The position numbers were made by a program, and so were the translations under genes. The notes below the pieces were generated by a model, which had not been told where the DNA came from, did no database searches, and saw only the letters and a list, made by a program, of their open reading frames with translations. This document shows positions 37,171 through 48,060 of a stretch of 64,000 nt of DNA, in pieces; position 1 is the first letter of the stretch; every line of letters starts with the position of its first letter. Origin of the DNA: Brasenia schreberi (taxonomy: Eukaryota > Streptophyta > Magnoliopsida > Nymphaeales > Cabombaceae); the NCBI GenBank assembly GCA_036023115.1, contig JAYKKT010000046.1:5532501-5596500 (forward strand), given 5' to 3'.

Positions 37171-37870
37171 TCAAGAAACAGAATGACGCCTAGGCTTGAA
37201 AAATAGATAACGGGCATCCCTGTGTACTTTCTTTGAATTGATGGAAATGCTATCTTTGGTTCGAAAGAGAGAATTAAGTTTGCTTAGCTTTTTTACGCAG
37301 CAGTTGATGATGTTAGTGGATGCACTTGATCTGATGAGCTCTTGTTTCATTGATATATGATCCTTTTCCAAGTCATTCAGCCTCATCCTCATCCTTGCCA
37401 CTTCCATTTTCAGTTCTCTGTTCTCTCTTCTCACAGAAGCATAATTGTCCCTCGGCGACATGGTGCCACTTCCCATGGTCTGGGGAGTCTGCTGAGAGTC
37501 GATAGGACCAAAGTGATGCTGATGCTGATGATGGCCTTCTCCATTCATGGCATTTCGTAGCCTCATGTGTTCAAAATACAAAACCTGGACAGCCATCTGC
37601 ACCGGTAGCCTCTCATTCTGAGCTGCATGGCTGCAGGCATCTTCAGATAGCTTTTGACAGTCAATGGTTTTGCATAGGCGATACCTTTCTGGTTCCTTGA
37701 TATTAGGATGAACCTGTAAACATGAAAGGCATGCATGCCAACAGATTCTGAATAAGGAAAAAAGAGTTGAGTTTGAGTACATTTAGTTTTCAAGAGAAAG
37801 TAACTTCATGGGACTTGGTGTGGCGAAAGTCTTGGTTTCGGTACACATGTACACACACAAGCAGATACAG

Positions 37871-37910
<40 letters not shown>

Positions 37911-40900
37911 GTATGTGTGTATTTATGTGTGTGTATATATGTATCTAATATGTATATGTGTGTGTGACTATATGATAGTGCAAAACTGCAAAGATAGATA
38001 CCTTGAGAAAAAGGTCAATGGCTTTGTACAATGCGTCACTCGTGACTCTTGCATAATCAGGAAGAAGTTCTGCCATGGCAATGAACTTGGTGGGGCTTAA
38101 ATTTGCATCCGTTGCAATTTCAGCAAGATAGCAATCAAGAAGCTTGGATACCTTGATGATGGAACTCTGGTTAGGAGATTTTGGGCTGTCATATTCGTGG
38201 CACGCTTCAAGCTCAGCCTGCAGTAGGTCATCGTCAACTTCTTTATCATCTAAGTTGAGGAAATTGGAGACAATTCTCTGAATCGTGTCTGTGTCAAACA
38301 ATATGGAGTTGTTGGTAGGGTTGGCAGGAATTAGGATATCTTCCAGAATTGCTTGGTCTAATTGCAGGCCTATTCGTTGCTCCAGATTTAATCTGCAACT
38401 AGATGATGCAGTTGAAACTATTGTTGCTTTTAGCAAACCAGAGAGGAATGAAATTGGCAAACAGCTTTTTCTAGATGGTGTTGGTAGTAATTCAACTATT
38501 GTTTCAATTGCAACTCTCTGTTTCTTTTGGAGCTCTGTGTCTTGGGATCCTCCTTGAAGCAAATTCCGTGAGTATCTGATCAGAATCTTACTTGTTATAT
38601 CCTGATTCAGGCCCTTGGAATTAAGTGTTGACATGACCCTTTTGAAGAAGTCAAGACTCAATGTAGTAAGACTACTGGCCAACCAGTCCGCTGAAGTATC
38701 AGATTTCATAGGGAAATTTTGATCAAATCTTAACCCTATAGTCAGTTGTTCTTTGCAGGCATTTAACACAATTGCATTTATAATTCGGCTGACAAGTTTA
38801 ATATCTTCTGCTATTGGGAGTAAAGTTTCGCACTGATAAAGAACATCAATAGATTTTGAAATGCTTGGTAAAACTTCTAGTTTCAGAAAAGTTTCTGTTT
38901 GAGCTTCCAAATTCTTCACTCCGTAGTCTTCTGTCATTTCAAGATAGTGTGCTGCACATCTCAGTATGGCGAGGTTCTTGCATGTGATCTCAATGTGTAT
39001 GCCATAGCAGAACTTTGCTGTTAATTCAAACGCTTCAGGTCCTCCCGGGAGTGCATCAAGGTTTATCCTTGACACTCCCAGTTCCTTCGCTTCTGTCAGC
39101 AATCGTTGAATCTTCCCGCTTCGAGAAACCAAAGGAAACTGAGAGAAGGAAATTTTAACTCATTATCTTGTGTGGTTATGAAGCAAAAATCATTTGCCTT
39201 ATGTCAGGAAGGTGGAAATCGTGGAAATTGAGCAACAGAGAACAAGGCTCATAGCCTTCATATATGACCAACGTTTAGAAACACCAACTGCTAAGAAGTG
39301 TGAATAAGAGTTCTATCTTGACTAACTAGAGAAAAGATAAAAGATTGAGCCAAGTGAAAGAGAAGCTTAAGATGGTAGAAATGTTGGCCAAATCCAAAAG
39401 CATAAGAGATGTCTCACACATACACTAACACAGGTGCACATGCATGCAGAAATGCACATTTGCATATGGGGATACACCTCTAGTTCACATCTTTTGGTCC
39501 CCACAAATGGGTTTTCTAGTGTGCTAATCAAGAATACAAACTTCTAGTGATAACAGTAAAATGGACTGTCATTGGACCTTGGCAGAGATTATGAAAGAGT
39601 AACTGATCTGTCTCTTTTGTGAGGCTAAAATATATCAATTTTAGTTTGCACTACCATTTCTCCATTGTTCACTGTTCTTGCATATGTATGTATGTATGTA
39701 TATATAGTTGAGAGAGAGAAAGAGAGACCTTGTGAAGGAAAAACTTTGATGCATTCAGTTCAACGGTAAGATCACTGGAAACATCTGTGAGCGTCCTGCA
39801 GTGGAAAGAGAGTGCTGTGAGTATCAAGTGGCAGAGAAGAGGCAAACAAGAACCATGAAAGGTTTCACGAATGATCTTTTACTAATCAGCAACTGAATGA
39901 CCATACATTAAATCATTAGTTTTTTTCCTGTTTGGTGCCAATTACGAATTTCATGCTAAATAGTCATAGAATGTGTGTTAAACTGCTCATACTTTTATAT
40001 CATAAACGGTTAATAAATGCTACCACTACATGATTTAGTTGTATCCCAATAAGTTAGCATTTATTAACTGTTGATGATATAAAAGTATGAACACTTTAAC
40101 ACACATTCTATGACTATTTTGCAGAGTTCAGCAACTGAATGACCGTACATTAATTCAGCTAATCATTAAGTTTTTCCTGTTTGGTGCCAATTATGAATTT
40201 CATGCTAAATAGTCATAGAATTTGTGTCAAGCTGTTCACACTTTTATATCATCAACGCTTAATGAATGTTACCACTACATGATTTAGTTGTATCCCAATA
40301 AGTTATCTGCAGAATTTCAGCTTCACTTTTACTGTAGAATGTCTATATAACACTATTGTGGAACATTTGATCAATCAGTACTTGCTAAGTTTTACTAAGT
40401 GGGTTCAGCTACATGGACTGGTGGTCTGTTATTGTGATCTGTCTTGAGATATACGACATTTAACTTCAAACTGAGGTCAACTAAGCCTTTTTCCATACTA
40501 GATGGGGTGGGCTACATGCATTCTTTATTTCCACAGAGCCTTGTCATGTGTCATGTTAGCAGTTAACTCAACATAAGCTAGGTTAGCTAACTCAACATAA
40601 GCTAGGTCATTCTTTATTGTTTCCGTCCAACACTTTTGTGGTCGTAATCTACCTCTTTTAATACTTTCAAAATCTAGTTTTTCATACCTTCTTATAGACA
40701 CTTCTTTTGCTCTGTTTTCTATATGTACAAACTATCTTAAACGATATTTGTCACTCCTAATTTGTTTCTAATAACCTTATTATGTATACGGTCTTTTCTT
40801 GTATGACCACTCATCCATCTCAACATCGTCATTTTTGCCACAGACATCTTTTGTACTTATTATGATTAACTGCCCAACACTCATAACCATAAAATATGGC

Positions 40901-42933
40901 AGGTCTAATTGCTGCTCTATAATATTTACCTTTTAACTTTAATGATATCTTCTTGTTACAAAAAATATTTGATGTTTCTCTTCATTTTAACCAACCTGCA
41001 TTAATTTTATGCATAACATTTCTATCAATTCTTTCATCACTCCAAAAAATTGACCCTAGATATTTAAAACTTTCCTTTTAGGGGATACAATGTGTGTCAA
41101 TTCCAATTTTTATATCCTCTAAAGTAACCAAATGCTCATATTGTTTCCTTCCAAATTGATTGAAATCCTTATGAAGGTAGACAAATGGTTCTCTTTTCCA
41201 AATGCCACTGCAGCAATCCCTAGTCGAGTTGTCGATAGGACTTCACACTGATTGAAAATGATCATCTTTCTGAAATAATCGAGGAACAGTGAAGGGAGTC
41301 AACTAGAGCTGCTGAAGAACAGCGAAATAAGGCGCAGATGATAAGGTTTCATAAACTGATGGCTGTAATTTAAAGTTGCCGATCAGGTTGAGAGTGGCCA
41401 TTCATGATAGAAACACGCCACAGCTACTTTGTTTTCTGGTTGTTTTATACCTTCTGCTACGATAAAAAGAAATTGGTTTGTTTAACCTCTGTATATCAAT
41501 CATATTAGTCCAGAAAGCCGTCAATCTCAGATAACAATAACAAATAGTCAGTTATATCATCATCATCATAATAATAATAACAACAACAACAATAATAATT
41601 TTGTAGTCTCCAGCTTCATTGCTGGAGACTAAAGCTGGAGACTACAAAATTATTGGAAAGGGTTATACAGACCCCTACTAGATGCAAGCTGTGGGTATCA
41701 AGCTCATGACATCTTCCACTGAAGGTTTTATGACTCAAACCTCATTGCCAAGAGAGCTGTAGCTCCTTGTGTGACCATTGTTATGCTCAATACATACTAA
41801 TCTCGTACTTAATAAAGCAATGCTTTGAAATATTTGGATAAATAGCCATTGTTCAATTAGAAATGGAAGATGCAAGTGGGTGGATCAAATTACTACAATT
41901 TGAATTACTAACCAAAGGATACATATAGTAAAATCCATTTGCTCCTGCTCCTAGTCAGATGGTGAAGAGTGACACTTGTATAAAAACCAGTTTTTCCAGA
42001 AAGGATTGGTCTGAGACTCAGAACTACCTGCTCACAGTTGAAACGTCTGAATCTGTTGATGTGGCTTCAATTTGTAAAGGACACAAATTGTGACCCGACT
42101 CAAAAAGCTTACAGCGCAACTCAAATCGAACACCAAAACTAGGTGTTTGTGTTGGTCACAGAGGGCATGGGCTGACAGACAAATTATGCAAACTTTTGAA
42201 GGAATAAAACACGATTTTTCTTAATGAAATGATAATGCAACATAAGATCAAGCTCAATCAGCTCAATGGCGACTAAGAATCCATGCAGCTGACCCCACTT
42301 ATTCTAAGAGAAAAACTTGGTTTTGGTTTGGATTTGATTTGAAAACAGACTCTGACAACAACGTTCTGAGGACACCGACGCCAGCCTACCATCGTTTCCT
42401 CTGAGATGAAGTCGCCGATACATCAGAAAGTTCATGAACTAAAGGCTAAAGATTCCAAAGATCAAAGATGGCGACTAGCAGGAAGTCAACAAATGTAGAT
42501 TGACAAGGAGATGGAACCGTTAAAGATTACAGCAAAATCCTGCTTCTGTCAGAATCTCTACATCAGAGAGCTAAAGTACGAAGGAGAACAGATTAAAGAT
42601 ACTCAACGGCGAGCAGCTTAGAAGTTCGTTTTATGGCCAAAAACGCAAGTTTCAACCAAATTCGTTCATGGTTTTCAGAAGTTCATTAAACGCATAAGTA
42701 TTCAAAAGTATGAAAGCGGTAATCAGCTAATGAAAATCTTAAGCTAGCTGAATGCAGCCAAGACACAGACGAAACCATGCAGGCACGCGCACACACAGAT
42801 TAGTCCTTCCTTACCATTCACATTCATCAGGAGGGAGCTTCTTCTTAGCGGCGCTTAAGATGGTGATGGGTCTCAAGTGTTTGTTAACGGCGACAATGCT
42901 GTGGTTGCGATCACCAACGGCTGCAAAACCCAT
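37171..42933 (-). CDS. NPH3/RPT2-like BTB protein (At1g03010 type)
   Basis: Plant-specific BTB-NPH3 protein of 621 aa; family members act as CUL3 adaptors or membrane-linked signalling scaffolds in phototropin and auxin pathways. Exons: 42933-42815, 39795-39729, 39138-38002, 37713-37171; phase 2 of exon 1 joins exon 2 to give CEWTLTDVSSDLTVELNASK. The BTB domain covers about residues 40-140 (FFLHKFPLVSRSGKIQRLL, PGGPEAFELTAKFCYG). The NPH3 domain includes LPDYARVTSDALYKAIDLFL, HPNIKEPERYRLCKTIDCQ and LSEDACSHAAQNERLPVQMA. A coiled coil follows (SVRRENRELKMEVARMRMRL). The protein ends KPRRHSVS, resembling the C-terminal 14-3-3 site of NPH3. Exon 1 is separated by a 3-kb intron holding a foldback repeat and an RTE LINE; it was assigned by phase and by its MGF-AVG start, so it is the least certain exon. 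Confidence 0.9.
37867..37966. repeat. (CA)n(TA)n(TG)n microsatellite in NPH3-like intron 3
   Basis: CA, TA and GTGTAT units lie in tandem in the intron between exons 3 and 4. Confidence 0.9.
39887..40305. repeat. Foldback MITE-like repeat with duplicated arm
   Basis: A 63-nt arm (39958-40020) pairs with 40057-40119 across a 36-nt loop with only scattered mismatches. The left arm with its outer flank and loop (39887-40056) is then repeated directly at 40129-40305 with about 10% divergence. It lies in intron 1 of the NPH3-like gene. The foldback form without coding capacity fits a MITE; a clear target duplication was not identified. Confidence 0.8.
40474..41150 (-). mobile_element. RTE-type LINE, 3' part of reverse transcriptase
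   Basis: Minus-strand translation gives LEDIKIGIDTHCIP, FKYLGSIFWSDERIDR, KINAGWLK and KLKGKYYRAAIRPAIFYG, then ECWAVNHNKYKR, in the order known for RTE reverse transcriptases. Several stops and shifts interrupt it. It ends with the ccatctagtatgg and aggcttagttg 3' words. It is 5' truncated and inserted antisense to nothing else but in the same strand as the host NPH3-like gene, within intron 1. Confidence 0.88.
41594..41654. repeat. Perfect 23-bp inverted repeat (hairpin)
   Basis: aataattttgtagtctccag plus ctt (41594-41616) is the exact reverse complement of 41632-41654, with a 15-nt loop that repeats gctggagacta. It follows ATC, ATA and CAA trinucleotide tracts. In intron 1 of the NPH3-like gene. 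Confidence 0.9.
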
Positions 42934-43192
42934 GTCTTCACTCTCAAATTTCAAATTTTACTCTTGCTCGTCTCATCCAACGGCCTAAACGCTAGTTTGT
43001 CTTATACTCCCACACACACAGAGAGAGAGAAAGCGCATGAATTGTCAATCTTGATCGGAAAACCCGGCGGACGGTGGAGTTTTAGGACTACCCACAAAAC
43101 GAATTCAGGCTTTGTGGTTTCTTCTTTTCAGATGGAACTGTATGAACTTTTTCTTCTTTAGCTTAACTGGTTCCGTTTTCTGTACAGATGCT

Positions 43193-43208
43193 ACGAGAGA
43201 GAGAGACA

Positions 43209-43282
<74 letters not shown>
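43193..43282. repeat. (GA)n microsatellite
   Basis: About 85 bp of nearly pure GA. It lies about 260 bp upstream of the NPH3-like start codon, possibly in its promoter. Confidence 0.95.
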
Positions 43283-43285
<3 letters not shown>

Positions 43286-43835
43286 GGTGGAGTGCTTTCA
43301 ATCCCTCTCATAGTTTAAGTTCCAATTGCCATCCAATTAGGTCCCCCATTCATCGCACATCATGGTAAAAGTCTCAAAAAACAACGCAAAGATTCAAGGT
43401 TGCTGTCAAATTTCCTGGATTTCTGCTGTCAAAATCTCTCTCTCTCTCTCCAATGACGGGTTGCAAATAAGGAGTGTTGTTTATCATTGCTTAGGAATTT
43501 TGTCCGAAAATCCAACTACTTTGTGGCGTTTTAGAGGATAGCAATGAATCGAAGGAAAAGCAAGCAAGCATGGAGACGCCGTAAAAACATGAAAGGCAGT
43601 TTAAGATTCACATCGGGACGCAAGGTGATACAGTTATCGGCTTCAAGTGTAAAGAGAGCGCAATTATGGTGACGAGAATGTCACCCACCAAGTAGCTCTG
43701 GAATTAATGACGAGGATTTTTACTTTATTATGTGGATCTTCTATATAGGCCCAGCTTCCCTGACATTCACTCGCCCTATCCTCCAATTAAAAGCATCAGG
43801 ATAAGAATTCTCTCGCTGGTATGATAGGACTCTAG

Positions 43836-43837
<2 letters not shown>

Positions 43838-43891
<54 letters not shown>
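43838..43891. repeat. (TA)n microsatellite
   Basis: About 54 bp of pure TA. Confidence 0.95.
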
Positions 43892-43893
<2 letters not shown>

Positions 43894-44209
43894 AGAAAGA
43901 GTTCCTTCATGATATATACTCTCAAAAGACGGACTCTTCGATCATTACGAGAACACCAACAAAATGCCAATAAGATGACTAGGATATGGAAGTACGTACT
44001 TTGAAATATACCTTAATCATTCTTTCCCCTTCTCTTTCCACACAAACACACACACATATATATATATATATATGTGTGTGTGTGAGAGAGAGAGATCAGT
44101 GATATCCAGTGATCGGTCTAAGTTAAGCTGCAGGGCATCTAGCATTTTAATATGTATACTTTTTTATTAACGGGTGGCAGTCCCTACTAGATATGCGCCC
44201 CCATGGTCC

Positions 44210-44480
44210 TCCATGCAATTCTTCCTGCCATGATAGTGGAACCGGAACCAGTAGTTCAAATTACTGGTTTCGGTTTCAGTTTATAAGTTTTCTCGAAATC
44301 ATTTTATATTTTTTGGTTTTGGTTTTGGTTTTGATTCAAACCAGAGCCATAACCCGAATCAACAATCAGGAATCATTACGAGAACGGAATAGAACCTGGT
44401 TCGGTTATGGTTCACGGTTTTGAGGAAGCCGGAGACTGTGGTTTCAATTCACCAGTCCCAGTTTGACTGAACCAGCCATG
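44210..44480. repeat. Dispersed repeat rich in ggttcc/ggaacc words
   Basis: Contains ggaaccggaaccagtag, ggttttggttttggttttg and cctggttcggttatggttc. The vocabulary matches 8.80-9.06 kb and 62.17-62.35 kb. No terminal structure was resolved. Confidence 0.4.
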
Positions 44481-46864
44481 TTTAATTACCAAAGGCTTAC
44501 TGGATAAGTAATTTTGAGGTGATTCTGGTCGGCATCAAACAGCTTGGTGATTGCCATGTTCAGCAAAATGGCACACTCGTAATTACCTACACCAGGAATT
44601 ACAGCTTATACATATTTGTACACTTATTTATGGGGAATGTTTCCCTTTCTTTACAGTTCATCTCAATGAGTTCTACCAGACCCGACCCACATCTCTCTTT
44701 GACAGAAGAGACAATAGCTGGATTGGTTAGTCAGGTTCAGTAACTGAAACCATTATCCAGCTAATAGTTGGATTTTTCAGATGTTATGTTTTTGGATATA
44801 TCTAATGGGTCTGATATCCATCTGGTGAATATCCAACATCCAACAAGCTAATCCAGTCAAGTGTAATATTTCAGATTTGGTTTTGCTTTCTGCCATACCC
44901 ATCTTCTGTTCCTCAACCTGTTCATATGGCTTGAATTTGTGATGGATACGAATAGTGATCCGACCTGAAAAAGCTTGTGTTGCAACTCGAATTGGACACG
45001 AAAACCAGATGTTTGATCGCAGATATTTCAAGAGGGCCTGATTCACCTGGGAACTTGATTCGGATTCTCAAAAATTGAGAATCTAGATCAAATTCTAACC
45101 TCTTTCACCTTCAGATCTAGATCATTTCCCCAACTCGAAAGAACCCAACTCTCCTCGGAGATTAATGTTCATGCTAAGTAATGTGTCTTTCTCAGAAATT
45201 AATCCCTTTCGTGACCGAATCGACCATGCTCACAAAGTTCATGGCTGGCCGAATCGGGTCCGGACCGGCATCAGCTCTTTTCTGTGTACCAATTTGAGGC
45301 CAACTCAGTATCTGATATGGTCGGCAGGAAACATGTATATATCAAAAGACTGAGTAAGAGCAACTAAGATAGTGATAGGATGCATGTAGCCAAGTCGAGA
45401 ATATCATAATAATGCAATGTGATGCTTCCCTTTCATGTGTATATTCCTCATGCAATTCGTGTTCTTTGTTGAAATACGTGGCTCCCCTCGGACCGATCTC
45501 GCTAAGTCTTGAAACTTCTCTCGACACCTCATAGAAAATAAATTTTTTTAAAAACATGTTAATAATGCATTAAATACCATGTTGGTTCTTAAACAAAAGG
45601 TCCAGGGATGGATATTCCGGACTTCTTATGGTGGAAACCTTATCGTATATAAACTTCTCTGTGTGTGTGTGCAGGTGGGAGCTGAATGTGTGTCCGAGCG
45701 TGTTGGACCTTTCTTTGAAATAAAAAAGAGGAAAAGGTGAAAAAGAATAATGGGTATTATTGCATAGCATTATTTACTTTGAATAAAGAGGCATCATCAT
45801 CAATCAATGCCAAGTGGAACTTAACATGTGGAGTCACTAGTTTCCATCCACCGAAAATTGAGACTGTTCTTGTCTTGAAAGGCCTGATTGATAGGGATGG
45901 CATTATTTGCCCGAACGAATCAAACCCGATCTAAACAGAGCGAGCACCACCCTGTTTGATTGAGCTCGTCTTCATATTCATGGAAACTCAGATAACCAGG
46001 TACCATACACACACAGGCACACATACACACACATAATTTATCTGAGCAGGATGGAGTATTGGGTTTAGATCCCCACAAGGATGTGTATGGCGATCGGTCT
46101 TTTCCCGTGGTGGGTATAGAGTACAGCATTGAGGTTGAGCATCTGTGCGTAGACGAGTCCTGAACTTGCCTGATATCAATTATCATCCTTTATAATTGAA
46201 GACATTTCGACCACACAACAATTGGGAAAAGCTTCACAGAAGTAACATGTATAGACATGATTTGCTTTTATGTTCATATTTATGTCAAAGATCTCCATTG
46301 AGTGATCACCCATTTGGGAATTCACTAACTGAAACATATGGACAAATTATTTGCTTTTATGATCATATTCAATGTAGGGTTTTCAGAAGATTGCAAGTGA
46401 CTGGCCCAGTAACATGGCTTAAGGCTCGTGTAGGTGCAAGACCCCGAGCCCGGCGGAACTTAGTTGCATAGACCAAGTCCCCAGTATGGGTGAATGTGGG
46501 GGCAGGCTCAACCTAGAGAGCATGCTTGTTTAGCTAAACGAGTCGAGCCCAGTCGTAACTGGGCTTGACTAAGTGAACACACACAGCTTATCAAGAGATG
46601 ATAGCGGTTTTACTGACTGGTAACTAAGACATTAATGAAAGACAAGTTAAGTTTTTATGCTTTTGAACTCTGGAGAATATGAATTGCGAGAAATGAGAAG
46701 ATTTTGAGAGGCATTTACCATGATATTAACGAAATTAATTCTTTGGCAGCCGAACTTGCTGATGTATATACTGTTGCACGGCTCTCTTTCGAGCCACAGT
46801 GAAAGTTCATTTGTCTAATGAAAATCTTTCTCTGCCTTTGTTAGAAAAGAAAAAGATGGTAGTT

Positions 46865-46990
46865 AGGTAGACTGCACGAGATCTGCGTGCCTCCGAGCAA
46901 CATGACCTTCAACTCAACGTTCTTTTGCATGCGCGGCTGCACCTCCTAGCCAAGAGAGTCTTCAAGTGCATCTTCGTAAGCAACAGGAGA
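46865..46990 (-). mobile_element. Probable decayed SINE copy (family A)
   Basis: Minus-strand words cttggctaggaggtgcagcc and gttgaaggtcatgttg match the family A head and centre, but box B is unrecognisable. Confidence 0.35.
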
Positions 46991-47249
46991 TCCCCATCCA
47001 GATCCCAAGTTCACCATTAATCAACAATGAACTGTACAAAGCGCATTTGCAAGATGAGATGGGGATCTCTCTCTCTCTCTCTCTCATGTCTAGAGCTGAA
47101 AGCTGAATATTCATCTATGAGTAAATTGACTGTAACATGGGACCCAAAATTCTACATCGTACATTAGTTTATAGCACAATATACATACCCATATTATAAC
47201 TGCTACATTAACCTATTGTACATACATAGTCATTTTTAAATCACTGTAT

Positions 47250-47365
47250 AGGATTTCGCCTGAGACCACGAGCTAGAAGCACCTGGTTAGGGGGTCGAAG
47301 GTCTTCAGTTCAACACCTTACGGCATGCATCTGGCTTCGGCCCTTCCGCCATTGTATCCGGAAAG
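47250..47365 (+). mobile_element. tRNA-derived SINE copy (family A)
   Basis: gcacctggttagggggtcga, aggtcttcagttcaacacc (box B region), catctggcttcggcccttcc and gccattgtatccgg are in the family A order. It lies about 150 bp upstream of the proposed distal KUP promoter. Confidence 0.6.
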
Positions 47366-47514
47366 TTTGCCGGAGGGTTTATACAGACGAACTTTTCATT
47401 TGTTTGTAAGTACTTTAACTTTTTGCAAATAAGAAGCTTTTCACTGGTTGATGCGAACTTCATGGAGATCATTGTATATATCTTTGAAAAGAGAAATTGG
47501 GGAGTAATATCGGC

Positions 47515-48060
47515 CGATGCGAGAGCCCTTTGTGGTAAGTTTTCAACATATATAAGGTGGCCACGTGTAGTTTTCTTGATTCCTGCAGACCTGTCATGTG
47601 AGACCCCATACAAAACCGTAGACGTCGTAACTATAACGTCCGATTCTAAAGCGGTCTATCCATGCATCTGCCAGAAAAATGGTAGCAAGAAAGAGAGAGG
47701 TTATCTTGTTTTGTTTGATTTGGAAGATAACCCACCTTCTCTTTCCCATGTTATTTGCTGTCCTTAAGAGCGGTCCTCATTGACACATGCATTTCTACCT
47801 TCTTTAATTTCGTCTTTCTGCTTGATTGGTAAAGAGAGTGAGGCTCTCGGCAGAAGTTTTTCATTAGGATTCATGAAGTAATAGCTTCGTTCATCGTAAT
47901 GGAGAAGAGAATTATGTCAGAAAATCAATACAATGATCAGGTTTGCCCCGTCATTTCTGTTTGCTTTATTTCGTTATTTGTTCGATTTCATGCTTCGTTC
48001 AATGTTTCGTTGTTGTTAGTTCTTCGTTAAGAGAAACGTGTTTATTTTGTTCATGGTATT
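47515..48060 (+). promoter_or_regulatory. Distal KUP promoter and first exon (copy 1 of a duplication)
   Basis: Diverged but clearly homologous to about 49130-49660. It contains TATATAA (47549-47555) and CACGTG (47562-47567, a G-box), a leader, and an ATG-containing exon 47899-47940 ending CAG|GTTTGC. Shared words between copies include the gatttggaagataacccacc / gatttggaggatctccacc pair and the gttagttcttcgttaagaga / gtagttgttttttcttaaga pair. Confidence 0.65.

Larger units (their letters stand above)
42934..46864. other. Intergenic DNA, microsatellite-rich
   Basis: The left end should include the NPH3-like promoter. No other gene is seen. Microsatellites at 43.20, 43.84 and 44.04 kb and a ggttcc-rich repeat at 44.2 kb are the main content. 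Confidence 0.5.

Noticed and set aside
43105..43318. Frames over the GA tract on both strands
   Set aside because: Ser-Leu and Arg-Glu repeats from the (GA)n microsatellite.
47423..47767. Plus-strand 114-codon protein upstream of the KUP gene
   Set aside because: The region aligns with the second promoter copy (about 49.13 kb onward), where the frame is not kept, so it is promoter and leader.
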